From: Nematostella vectensis
Lineage: Eukaryota; Cnidaria; Anthozoa; Actiniaria; Edwardsiidae
Assembly (NCBI RefSeq): GCF_932526225.1
Contig: NC_064038.1
Span: forward strand, 17,597,075 to 17,661,074
Length of the DNA stretch: 64,000 nucleotides
Direction: 5' to 3'
Shown piece by piece: positions 1-15,100 of this stretch. Every line of letters begins with the position of its first letter. Position 1 is the first letter of the stretch. The notes under the pieces are model-generated. The model had not been told where the DNA came from. It worked only from the letters and a program-made list of their open reading frames with translations, and did no database searches. The position numbers and the translations under genes were made by a program.

Positions 1-148
1 CAGGTTCTACTGTACAAGTAGGGAGCTATTTATTTTACTGCAGTTTGTACCAGTTTTGTATGAAGAATGCATTTGGAATTCGTACTTAGAGGGAATAACA
101 TCCACTCTAGTGACAGCCAGAATCAATATAAGGAATAATCTCTTTCAG

Positions 149-3100
149 AGAAATCCTGAGATTTCACACATACTAAATAACCCTGACCTGATGCGCCAAA
201 CTATGGAGATGGCTCGCAACCCCTCTGTAATGCAAGAAATGATGAGGAACCAGGACAGAGCTCTTAGTAACCTGGAGGTATGGTGTTAATATATAGCACA
301 GGGACCAGGGCTTTTAGTAACCTGGAGGTATGGTGTTAATATATAGCACAGGGACCAGGGCTTTTAGTAACCTGGAGGTATGGTGTTAATATATAGCACA
401 GGGACCAGGGCTTTTAGTAACTATGAGGTATGGTGTTAATATATAGCACAGGGACCAGGGCTTTTAGTAACCTGGAGGTATGGTGTTAATATATAGCACA
501 TGGACCAGGGCTTTTAGTAACATGGAGGTATGGTGTTAATATATAGCACAGGGACCAGGGCTTTTAGTAACCTGGAGGTATGGTGCTAATATATAGCACA
601 GGGACCAGGGCTTTTAGTAACTATGAGGTATGGTGTTAATATATAGCACAGGGACCAGGGCTTTTAGTATCCTGGAGGTATGGTGCTAATATATAGCACT
701 GCTTTTTTAGAGGACACAAGAAAACAACAGGCAATGGGTTAATTTGTCTGTATGTCCCTTAATAGTGTTTCACTTGTGTTAGTGTGTTCCTTGTTGTTTG
801 ACTGTTCTGATAATGGATCCGTGTAGAGTCTACCAGGTGGCTTCAATGCTCTTCAGCGGATGTACACAGATATACAGGAACCCATGATGAATGCTGCACA
901 AGAACAGGTATTTTGTTGAAGAATGTTGTATCCTGGAAGCGACTGAGACAATATTGGTCTTAATGTATATCCAAGGTTCCATTCTTATCTTGGCCAAAGT
1001 TAAGTTTTTCCTCTGTTTCTATGTACCACAAAGCCCTGTTTTTCACCATGTAAGAATAGGGCGAGCTAAGAGGGTGACTTGCTCAGTCTTTTAATTTTGA
1101 TTTGAGTATGAGCAAGAAAACAAAGGGAGTGGGCAAGAAATCAAGCGCTCTGAAAGCCCCACTGCATGAGTTGCACAGTGGAATCTTAGCAATTTGCTTT
1201 TAACACACTAAGTATGGGACTACGATGAACACACTAAGTATGGGACTACGATGAACACACTAAGTATGGGACTACGATGAACACACTAAGTATGGGACTA
1301 CGATGAACACACTAAGTATGGGACTACGATGAACACACTAAGTATGGGACTACGATGAACACACTAAGTATGGGACTACGATGAACACACTAAGTATGGG
1401 ACTACGATGAACACACTAAGTAAGGGACTACGATGAACACACTAAGTATGGGACTACGATGAACACACTAAGTATGGGACTACGATGAACACACTAAGTA
1501 TGGGACTACGATGAACACACTAAGTATGGGACTACGATGAACACACTAAGTATGGGACTACGATGAACACACTAAGTATGGGACTACGATGAACACACTA
1601 AGTATGGGACTACGATGAACACACTAAGTATGGGACTACGATGAACACACTAAGTATGGGACTACGATGAACACACTAAGTATGGGACTACGATAAACTA
1701 ATAACACACTAAGTATGGGACTACGATGAACACACTAAGTATGGGACTACGATAAACTAATAACACACTAAGTATGGGACTACGATAAACTAATAACACA
1801 CTAAGTATGGGACTATGATGAATACACTAAGTATCGGACTACGATGAACACACTAAGTATGGGACTACGATAAACTAATAACACACTAAGTATGGGACTA
1901 CGATGAACACACTAAGTATGGGACTACGATGAACACACTAAGTATGGGACTACGATGAACACACTAAGTATGGGACTACGATGAACTCACTAAGTATGGG
2001 ACTACGATAAACTAATAACACACTAAGTATGGGACTACGATGAACACACTAAGTATGGGACTACGATAAACTCACTAAGTATGGGACTACGATGAACACA
2101 CTAAGTGTGGGACTATGATAAACTAATAACACACTAAGTATGGGACTACGATGAACACACTAAGTATGGGACTACGATGAACACACTAAGTATGGGACTA
2201 CGATAAACTAATAACACACTAAGTATGGGACTACGATGAACACACTAAGTATGGGACTACGATGAACACACTAAGTATGGGACTACGATAAACACACTAA
2301 GTATGGGACTACGATGGGCACACTAAGTATGGGACTACGATGAACACACTAAGTATGGGACTACGATGAACACACTAAGTATGGGACTACGATAAACTAA
2401 TAACACACTAAGTATGGGACTACGATGAACACACTAAGTATGGGACTACGATAAACTCACTAAGTATGGGACTATGATGAACACACTAAGTATGGGACTA
2501 CGATAAACTAATAACACACTAAGTATGGGACTACGATGGACACACTAAGTATGGGACTACGATAAACTAATAACACACTAAGTATGGGACTACGATGAAC
2601 ACACTAAGTATGGGACTACGATAAACTCACTAAGTATGGGACTATGATGAACACACTAAGTATGGGACTATGATAAACTAATAACACACTAAGTATGGGA
2701 CTACGATGAACACACTAAGTATGGGACTACGATAAACTCACTAAGTATGGGACTATGATGAACACACTAAGTATGGGACTATGATAAACTAATAACACAC
2801 TAAGTATGGGACTACGATTGACACACTAAGTATGGGACTACGATGAACACACTAAGTATGGGACTACGATGAACACACTAAGTATGGGACTACGATAAAC
2901 TAAGAACACACTAAGTATGGGACTACGACGAACACACTAAGTATGGGACTACGATAAACTAATAGCACACTAAGTATGGGACTACGATGAACACACTAAG
3001 TATGGGACTACGATAAACTCACTAAGTATGGGACTATGATGAACACACTAAGTATGGGACTATGATAAACTAATAACACACTAAGTATGGGACTACGATT

Positions 3101-6100
3101 GACACACTAAGTATGGGACTACGATGAACACACTAAGTATGGGACTACGATAAACTAATAACACACTAAGTATGGGACTACGATGAATACACTAAGTATC
3201 GGACTACGATGAACACACTAAGTATGGGACTACGATAAACTAATAACACACTAAGTATGGGACTACGATAAACTAATAACACACTAAGTATGGGACTACG
3301 ATAAACTAATAACACACTAAGTATGGGACTACGATGAACACACTAAGTATGGCACTACGATGAACACACTAAGTATGGGACTACGATAAACACACTAAGT
3401 ATGGGACTACGATAAACTAATAACACACTAAGTATGGGACTACGATAAACTAATAACACACTAAGTATGGGACTACGATGAACACACTAAGTATGGGACT
3501 ACGATAAACACACTAAGTATGGGACTACGATGAACTAAACATTTGGTCTTCTTGTTAGATGCAACAGATGCATGGCAACCCCTTTTCTGCTTTGTTTGGA
3601 CAAGGTAAAGTGTTGTAGTATGGATTTATTTATTGCTATTTCACAAGAATGGGTGCATTATCTTTTTGTTTTGAGCAATACCGCAGTAAGATATTCAGAA
3701 ACACTTTCTGGACATTCAGACCTATTTAAAGGAGTATGTTTTCAAGATAAAGTGCGAATCTTTCATGGTTTCAGGCGGTGCAACCACAGGCTCATCCACC
3801 CCTGCCACCAACACCAACAGCACCAGTAATAACCCCCAGCTTGGCACAGAGAACCTGTCCCCTCTGCCCAACCCATGGGCCCCGCCAGCAGCTAGACAGA
3901 GTACCCCTCCTGCTGCCACCACAACACCACAAGCTGGTGCACCCTCTACAACTACTACACCCACAGCTACTACTGGATCTACGTAAGTTTTTATAACAAC
4001 ACCCACAGCTACTACTGGATCTACGTAAGTTTTTATAACAACACCCACTGCTACTACTGGATCTACGTAAGTTTTTATAACAACACCCACTGCTACTACT
4101 GGATCTACGTAAGTTTTTATAACAACACCCACTGCTACTACTGGATCTCTGAAAGTTTTTATAACAACACCCACACCTACTACTGGATTTACGTAAGTTT
4201 TTATAACAACACCCACACCTACTACTGGATCTACGTAAGTTTTTATAACAACACCCACACCTACTACTGGATCTACGTAAGTTTTTATAACAACACACAC
4301 TGCTACTACTGGATCTACGTAAGTTTTTATAACAACACCCACACCACTACTGGGTCTACGTAAGTCTTTATAACAACACCCACACCTACTACTGGCTCTA
4401 CGTAAGTTTTAATTACTACACCTACAGCTACTACTGGATCTACGTAAGTTTTTATAACAACACACACTGCTACTACTGGATCTACGTAAGTTTTTATAAC
4501 AACACCCACACCACTACTGGGTCTACATAAGTTTTTATAACAACACCCACACCTACTACTGGCTCTACGTAAGTTTTAATTACTACACCTACAGCTACTA
4601 CTGGGTCTATGTGAGTTTTTATAACAACACCCACACCTACTACTGGATCTACGTAAGTTTTTATAACAACACCCACACCACTACTGGGTCTACATAAGTT
4701 TTTATAACAACACCCACACCTACTACTGGCTCTACGTAAGTTTTAATTACTACACCTACAGCTACTACTGGGTTTTACGTAAGTTTTTGTAACAGCACCC
4801 ACAGCTACTACTGGGTTTACTACACCCAAAGCTTCTGCTAGGTCTACTCAAGTACTGTTTTAGTCATACACTTGAATTATCCGATTAAAACATGTTTTGT
4901 ATGAGTGTTGTGCAGAAGAAAATATTATTGTGATTGGCACTCATTAAATTTATGTTTTCACCAACAGCACCCCACCTCCTGCCAATCCACTGATGAGCGG
5001 CATGTTCCAAGCCCCGGCCATGCAGAACCTGATGCAGCAGATGTCATCCAACCCTCAGATGCTCCAGCAAATGATGCAGGCGCCATACATGCAGCAGATG
5101 ATGCAGCAGATGGTCTCAAACCCAGACCTTATGTCTAACGTGAGTCAAACCCAGACCTTATGTCTAACGTGAGTCAAACCCAGACGTTATATCTAACGTG
5201 AGTCAAACCCAGACCTTATGTCTAACGTGAGTCAAACCCAGACCTTATGTCTAACGTGAGTCAAACCCAGACCTTATGTCTGACGTGAGTCAAACCCAGA
5301 CCTTATGTCTAACGTGAGTCAAACCCAGACCTTATGTCTGACGTGAGTCAAACCCAGACCTTATGTCTGACGTGAGTCAAACCCAGACCTTATGTCTAAC
5401 GTGAGTCAAACCCAGACCTTATGTCTAACGTGAGTCAAACCCAGACCTTATGTCTAACGTGAGTCAAACCCAGACCTTATGTCTGACGTGAGTCAAACCC
5501 AGACCTTATGTCTGACGTGAGTCAAACCCAGACCTTATGTCTAACGTGAGTCAAACCCAGACCTGATGTCTAACGTGAGTCAAATCCAGACCTTATGTCT
5601 AACGTGAGTCAAACCCAGACCTTATGTCTGACGTGAGTCAAACCCAGACCTTATGTCTAACGTGAGTCAAACCCAGACCTTATGTCTGACGTGAGTCAAA
5701 CCCAGACCTTATGTTTAACGTGAGTCAAACCCAGACCTTATCTCTAACACGAGTCAAACCCAGACCTGATGTCTAAGCGTGAGTCAAACCCAGACCTTAT
5801 GTCTAACTTGAGTCTTTGCGAATACATAGCCTGGTCTGACGTGCATTGTGATTAACCTTGTACTAGACTGTGTTGTACACCAATATGAATACAAAAAGCA
5901 TTTGATTCTGTAGAACATTTGATATTACTTCATAAGCTAGACCATTATGGGGTAATGGGTATGACCGGTTTCTGAGTTCAGTTAACTCAGATTGGTTCTT
6001 TTGTCTCAAACAAGTGTACTACCTTATGTGGTGTCCCCCAAGGATCTGTTCTTGGACCGCTACTTTTCTTAATACAGTCGAAGCTCTCTGAGCGTCCGCT

Positions 6101-9100
6101 CTCGTAAGCGACCAGCCCCGATAACGACCACGATCACGAATCACTGATTGAATTGTCACACAAACTTTGTAATTCTAAGCTCTCGTAAGCGACCAACTTA
6201 CTGGTGCGACCAGCTCCGTTAACGACCACAATTTCAAAACACCAACTGAAATTTTATTTTATTTTTAAGCCCTCGTAAGCGACAACAATGATTTTTGGCT
6301 TTACAACATCAGTCAACACCTGATAAACATCATATACAATGCATGCTGAAATCACATATAAAGCGGAAATGTTGTAATGTTTCACAAAAGCCGCCTTTCC
6401 AGTAGAGAACTATTAAAGATTTCCATAATTTCAATTTTCTAACTTCAATTTCAACCATTTCTTTGTCTCCAGAAAATGTGTAAATGCAAGGAATCTCTAG
6501 TCCATTGCCAGCTCCACGACTTATCCTTTTTCCAGTTATAATAGCGATCCACTTGTTTGTTGCACGCTTTAGAAATCGGCTAACAAAAGACGCCATGCGA
6601 TCGTAGTAGACGCAGAAGATATTCTCATGACGAAAAGCTTAAGTCGTCGATATAAACGAGCATAACGAGCTACTTTGCGTAGAATTAATTGTTATTAAAT
6701 AAAACAACTCACTCTCATGATAAGTCAAATACCTAGTTTTAAAATCAAGCAATAAACCAAAATATCAAAGCGTTGTTATTATCACGATGACATTTAGATT
6801 CCATTTTAATTAAGCTCCCGTAAGCGACCAACACCTATTGTTCAAGTTTTTGGCGCCTAGTGGTCGCTTATGAGAGCAAGCTCTCGTAAAAGACCAGCTC
6901 CGTTAACGACCACAATTCTCAGTTCCCAAAGTGGTCGCTTACGAGAGCTTCAATTGTATATATTAATGATATTTACAACTCCTCTACAAAACTAGACTTT
7001 TATTTATTTGCTGATGATACTAATCTCTTTTATGCAGATAGAGATTTGAAATAACTTGAATACACAGTGAATTAAGAACTATCCAAAGTCCAACAGTGGC
7101 TAATCGCAAACAAACAAACAAACTACCTTGTTACACTCAATTTTCGCGACGTCAAAATTTCGCGATTTTAAGAGGGCGATATTTCGAGACACTTTATTTT
7201 CGTGATTTCGCGATTTTCGTAAAAAAGTAGGTCATTTTATTTTCGCGATTTTGCGACTTGGGGACAAAAAAATCAAGCAAAACAAGTGAAATTAAATTGT
7301 GCTTTAGTTACAAAACTGTAACATAAACATGTGGGGCTGAATTTAGTTCCACAAAAATCTATATATACAGGACATTCATAACAAGACAGCACTTGTAAAT
7401 AGTTCACATTTATTTGTCCACTCTAGTGATATTCATAGTTTCAACACTCCTATAACAACTAAGACATTCAAGAAGTCAAGATATAAAATCGTTTTCAAAT
7501 TTGGAGCCAATCTCTGGAATAGTATTCCACCTGACATTTTTTTTTCACCTAACATGCGTGATCTTTTCAAACCAAATTTTAAGAAATATATGCAAACATT
7601 ATTATTTGAAATACTGAGAGTTGAGGATACTTATATTGATACGCCAGGCATATCTAAAATCTCCAAAATTTGACTTATTACCTTTCCATAACTCCCCCCC
7701 TCCCCCCGTATTTAAAAGACTTCGTGATATATCATTATACTCAAATTAATTCATAAGTCTTTGTCACCTTTTCGCTGCCCGCCTCAATTAGCCTTAGCTA
7801 TCTGCATTGCTGTCAATTGCCAATAAAAAAGTATCATCTGCTATATGACATATCCCATTTCCCCTTGTGTAATTTATGGGTTTTAGCTCTTTTTCACTGT
7901 ATTTGCCAGATCTCATATCTAACCTATTTATTGACCTGCAGAGAATGTAATTTAGATTTTTTTATTTTCAGATCTTGCGCACCAATCCAATGTTCCAAGG
8001 AAACCCTCAATTAGCAGAACAGGTGAAAATTATTTTGTTGACACTTTATTTGTATGATTGATAGTTTGTTGTCAGTTTGTATAAGCATGTTTCATTGGTG
8101 GCTTGTTGTCAGTTTGTATGAGCATGTTTCATTGATGACTTGTTGTTGGTTCGTATGAGCATGTTTCTTTGATGGTTTGTTGTTGTCCTCAGGTCTCGTC
8201 AAGACTCCCTGAGTTTATGGCCCAGGTACAGCTGAATGTACTTTTCATCGACACATTAACACATATTTCTGGTAATTTTTGGGTGCTTAAACTGATTAAA
8301 ATGACTGACTATCAATATTGTAGATGCAGAATCCTGCCTTCCAGCAGTCCATGGCGAATCCACGAGTTCTGCAAGCAATGATGCAGATCCAGCAAGGGAT
8401 GCAGCAGCTACAGGCTGAGGCACCTGGCCTTGTCCAAGGGTATGAACAACTTGCTCTCAGCAACTAACGCAGCTATGTATTGAAACCTACATGGTCACCA
8501 TAGCTTAAGCTTGGAATGGAAATAGGGACTTTTTGAACTATATCAAAGTCTAATACTAAATGATGGGGTCTAACTCTATTAAACATTGTGTGGCCAGATA
8601 CTGTGGTGTTTAATTCTGTAGTGATATGCAGGCTGTTTGAACTAGGTACCTATTTCGTGTTTGATATTTTTTTACAAAGCTAAAGGTGACTGCAGTTAGC
8701 TATTTATAAAAAAAGATTAGGGTATTTAGGTAAAATAGGGTAATTAGGTCAAATAGGGTATTTAGGTCAAATAGGGTATTTAGGTAAAACTAGAGATCAA
8801 CGAAATTAACGTGGAACTATGCAAGAAATGTTATCTCTATTTTTGAGTTCATTTAATCCTTGGGAATCCAGTTTTAGTGTAATTATGCCATAAAGTGTAA
8901 TTTCATCAAAGGGTATTTATGTCAAATAGGGTATTTAGGTTATATTTAGGTCAAATAGGGTATTGTGGTTATTTCCATTTATTCATTAGCCCAGTCCGCT
9001 AATATGTTCTTTATTTGTGTACAGTGGGGGTCTGGGAATACCCCCATTTGGCATGAGCACCACAACATCAGGATCTACAAGCAACAGTGCCGTGTCTACT

Positions 9101-12100
9101 ACATCTACTGCCGGCAGCAACACCACCACCACACCCTCTTCAGGTAGGTGACATTAAACAGTGCCATGTCTACTACATCTACTGCCGGCAGCAACACCAC
9201 CACCACACCCTCTTCAGGTAGGTGACATTAAACAGTGCCATGTCTACTACATCTACTGCCGGCAGCAACACCACCACCACACCCTCTTCAGGTAGGTGAC
9301 ATTAAACAGTGCCGTGTCTACTACATCTACTGCCGGCAGCAACACCACCACCACACCCTCTTCAGGTAGGTGACATTAAACAGTGCCGTGTCTACTACAT
9401 CTACTGCCGGCAGCAACACCACCACCACACCCTCTTCAGGTAGGTGACATTAAACAGTGCCATGTCTACTACATCTACTGCCGGCAGCAACACCACCACC
9501 ACACCCTCTTCAGGTAGGTGACATTAAACAGTGCCGTGTCTACTACATCTACTGCCGGCAGCAACACCACCACCACACCCTCTTCAGGTAGGTGACATTA
9601 AACAGTGCCGTGTCTACTACATCTACTGCCGGCAGCAACACCACCACCACACCCTCTTCAGGTAGGTGACATTAAACAGTGTCGTGTCTACTACATCTAC
9701 TGCCGGCAGCAACACCACCACCACACCCTCTTCAGGTAGGTGACATTAAACAGTGCCATGTCTACTACATCTACTGCCGGCAGCAACACCACCACCACGC
9801 CCTCTTCAGGTAGGTGACATTAAACAGTGCCGTGTCTACTACATCTACTGCCGGCAGCAACACCACCACCACACCCTCTTCAGGTAGGTGACATTAAACA
9901 GTGCCGTGTCTACTACATCTACTGCCGGCAGCAACACCACCACCACGCCCTCTTCAGGTAGGTGACATTAAACAGTGCCATGTCTACTACATCTACTGCC
10001 GGCAGCAACACCACCACCACGCCCTCTTCAGGTAGGTGACATTAAACAGTAGTTAATGGTAGTCACAGCAGCCGTCAGACTGCTAACCAATAAGAGAGTG
10101 TCAGAAACCCCTGAGAGTTGAAAAGGGTTAGGGTTAGGGTTGTAATAAATTCACACTTAATCAACAAAAAATGCAAAGCTAATAAACAACTCAAACTTTT
10201 ATATAGCGATTCTCAATACACGCGACCCTTCACATTGACATTCTAACAGTGATTTTGGTTAGTTCGTGTTCGCGTTTCCATAACGATCCATAACGAAGGC
10301 AGACTTCATTTGTTTCGTTTATAAGAAGATGTAGTTGACTTTACTCAGGGCCCGAGAGCCACAAGAAACGCAAAAGTCCAGTTCTCGTAAAAGGGTAAAA
10401 TATATTACAAAACATTCAAGGTTCAAGTTTTGCCAGTCATCTCACTAAGAAAGCAACGAAACTCTTCCTTCAAGGTTTGATCACTGCCATGCAAGTCAAC
10501 AAACAGCCACGGTTATCAGCGATAATTTAATCTTGTTTAGATAATATTTGATTTTGCGACCTGCTAATTAGATCATCACTCTCTCTAATTCCTGTGAAAC
10601 CTTTGCCTTCACTGTTCGTGCCTTGTTCCAAACGTTTTGAAGCAATTTCAGCTGATCATTTGAGCCAAACCGACCTACGCGCTTCGATTCTCAATCTCAC
10701 AAACAAATGAAGTTGACTGCGAAACTACGATAGTTATGGAAAGACTGATGATTGACGTCCACAAACTAACGAAAAGCACTGTTTTGAATGTCAAGGCGAA
10801 TGGACGCGATGTATTGAGAATCGGGTAAGTACTTTAAGTACGCATCCTGAAGTGTATCATATAAGATATCATATTAAATGTCCCATAAGATAATAGCATA
10901 CATAGGCATCCACACCATACACAGCTATCGCGGTTCGGCAGATTCAGCCCCGAAATGCTCACGGATTACGAATTATGATGATTATTTCAGCGGATTGGGG
11001 GATTTTGGAAATACGGCGGATCACGGATCTGTTGACAATTTGGGCACGGATTTCGGATTTTGACTGCTTTGACAGTCGAATTTCTAATTTTAAATGGATT
11101 TCAATCGATGCTATTGTTTATCCAAAGCTATCCACACCATAAACAGCCATACACACCATACACAGCTATCCACACCATACACACCATACACAGCTATCCA
11201 CGCCATACACAGCTATCCACACCATACACAGCCATACACACCGTACACAGCTATCCACACCATACACATCTATTCACACCATACACAGCTATCCACACCA
11301 TACACAGCTATCCACACCATACACAGCCATACACATCTATTCACACCATACACAGCTATCCACACCATACACACCATACACAGCTATCCACACCATACAC
11401 AGCTATCCACACCATACACAGCCATACACACCATCCACAGCTATCCATGCCATCCACAGCTATCCACACCATACACAGCCATACACACCATACATGGCTA
11501 TCCATGCCATCCACAGCTGTCCACACCATACACAGCTATCCACACCATACACAGCTATCCACACCATACACAGCTATCCACACCATCCACAGCTATTCAC
11601 GCCATCCACAGCTATCCACACCATACACAGCTATCCACACCATACACAGCTATCCACGCCATACACAGCTATCCGCGCCATACACAGCTATCCACACCAT
11701 ACACAGCTATCCACGCCATACACAGCTATCCGCGCCATACACAGCTATCCGCACCATACACAGCCATACACACCATACACAGCTATCCGCACCATACACA
11801 GCCATACACACCATACACAGCTATCCACACCATACACAGCCATACACACCATACACAGCTATCCACAGCTATCCACACCATACACAGCCATACACAGCCA
11901 TACACACCATACACACTATACACAGCTATCCACGCCCTCCACAGCTATCTATACGATACACAGCTATCTACACCATACACAGCTATCCACACCATACACA
12001 CCATACACAGCTATCCACACCATACACAGCTATCCACACCATACACAGCCATACACACCATACACAGCCATACACACCATACACAGCTATCCACACCATC

Positions 12101-15100
12101 CACAGCTATCCACACCATACACAGCTATCCATGCCATCCACAGCCATACACATCTATTCACACCATAAACAGCTATCCACACCATACACAGCCATACACA
12201 CCATACACATCTATTCACACCATACACAGCTATCCACACCATACACAGCTATCCATGCCATCCACGGCTATCCATGCCATCCACAGCCATCCACATCTAT
12301 TCACACCATACACAGCTATCCACACCATACACAGCAGCTATCCACACCATACACAGCTATCCACGCCATCCACAGCTATCCACACCATACACAGCCATAC
12401 ACGCCATCCACAGCTATCCACGCCATACACAGCTATCCGCGCCATACACAGCTATCCACACCATACACAGCCATACACACCGTACACAGCTATACGCACC
12501 ATACACAGCTATCCACACCATACACAGCCATACACACCATACACAGCTATCCACACCATACACAGCTATCCACACCATACACAGCTATCCACGCCCTCCA
12601 CAGCTATCTATACGATACACAGCTATCTACATCATACACAGCCATACACACCGTACACAGCTATCCACACCGTACACAGCTATCCACACCATACACAGCT
12701 ATCCACACCATACACACCATACACATCTATTCACACCATACACAGCTATCCACACCATACACAGCTATCCACACCATACACAGCCATACACATCTATTCA
12801 CACCATACACAGCTATCCACACCATACACAGCTATCCATGCCATCCACAGCCATACACATCTATTCACACCATACACAGCTATCCACACCATACACAGCT
12901 ATCCACACCATACACAGCTATCCATGCCATACACGGCTATCCATGCCATCCACAGCTGTCCACACCATACATAGCTATCCACACCATACACGGCTATCCA
13001 TGCCATCCACGGCTGTCCACACCATACACAGCTATCCACACCATACACAGCTATCCACACCATACACAGCTATCCACGCCATACACAGCTATCCGCGCCA
13101 TACACAGCTATCCACACCATACACAGCTATCCACGCCATACACAGCTATCCGCGCCATACACAGCTATCCGCACCATACACAGCCATACACACCATACAC
13201 AGCTATCCGCACCATACACAGCCATACACACCATACACAGCTATCCACACCATACACAGCCATACACACCATACACAGCTATCCACACCATACACAGCCA
13301 TACACAGCCATACACACCATACCCACCATACACAGCTATCCACGCCCTCCACAGCTATCTATACGATACACAGCTATCTACACCATACACAGCTATCCAC
13401 ACCATACACACCATACACAGCTATCCACACCATACACAGCTATCCACACCATACACAGCCATACACACCATACACAGCTATCCACACCATCCACAGCTAT
13501 CCACACCATACACAGCTATCCACACCATACACAGCCATACACACCATACACAGCTATCCACACCATCCACAGCTATCCACACCATACACAGCTATCCACA
13601 CCATACACAGCTATCCACACCATACACAGCTATCCACACCATACACAGCAGCTATCCACACCATACACAGCAGCTATCCACACCATACACAGCTATCCAC
13701 GCCATCCACAGCTATCCACACCATACACAGCCATACACGCCATCCACAGCTATCCACGCCATACACAGCTATCCACGCCATACACAGCTATCCACACCAT
13801 ACACAGCCATACACACCGTACACAGCTATACGCACCATACACAGCTATCCACACCATACACAGCCATACACACCATACACAGCTATCCACACTATCCACA
13901 CCATACACAGCTATCCACACCATACACAGCTATCCACGCCCTCCACAGCTATCTATACGATACACAGCTATCTACACCATACACAGCTATCCACACCATA
14001 CACAGCCATACACAGCCATACACACCATTCACAGCTATCCACACCATACACAGCTATCCACACCATACACAGCTATCCATGCCATACACAGCTATCCGCA
14101 CCATACACAGCTATCCGCACCATACACAGCTATCCACCCCATACACAGCTATCCACCCCATACACAGCTATCCACCCCATACACAGCTATCCACCCCATA
14201 CACAGCTATCCACGCCATACACAGCTATCCACGCCATACACAGCTATCAACACCATACACAGCTATCAACACCATACACAGCTACCCACACCATACACAG
14301 CTATCCACGCCATCCAAAGCTATCTATACGATACACAGCTATCCACACCATACACAGCTATCCACACCATACACAGCTATCTACACCATACAAAGCTATC
14401 CACACCATACACAGCTATCGACACCATACACAGCCATCGACACCATACAAAGCTATCCATACCATACACAGCCATACACACCATACACAGCTAATTACGC
14501 CATACATAGCAGCTATCCACACCATACACAGCTATCCACACCATACACAGCCATACACAGCCATCCACACCATACACAGCTATCCACGCCATCCACAGCT
14601 ATCCACACCAAACACAGCCATCCACGCCATACACAGCTATCCACGCCATACACAGCTATCCACGCCATACACAGCCATACACAGCCATACACACCATACA
14701 CAGCCATCCACACCATACACAGCTATCCACGCCATCCACAGCTATCCACACCATCCACAGCTATCCACGCCATCCACAGCTATCCACGCCCTCCACAGCC
14801 ATACACACCATACACAGCTATCTACACCATACACAGCTATCCACACCATACACAGCTATCAACACCATACACAGCTATCAACACCATACACAGCTACCCA
14901 CACCATACACAGCTATCCACACCATACACAGTTATCAACACCATACACAGCTACCCACACCATACACAGCTATCCACACCATCTAAATTGTGACCGAGGT
15001 TTTGAATAGGTGCTGACCGAGGCCATTTTTGAGATAAGTGAATTTTCAGAGATTAAAAATATGACGATCATCCCTTGGATTGCTGTGTATACTGTGGATA

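Noticed and set aside
1202-3532. Possible CRISPR array
   Set aside because: Units are directly head-to-tail with no unique spacers, and the window is eukaryotic with spliced genes.
6330-6596. 88-codon minus-strand frame inside the MITE
   Set aside because: No similarity to a transposase that I can recognise; it could be a leftover of the parent element but cannot be supported.
10125-10141. Interstitial telomere or chromosome fusion point
   Set aside because: Only two to three TTAGGG-type hexamers, inside an intron of an intact gene; chance or repair trace is more likely.
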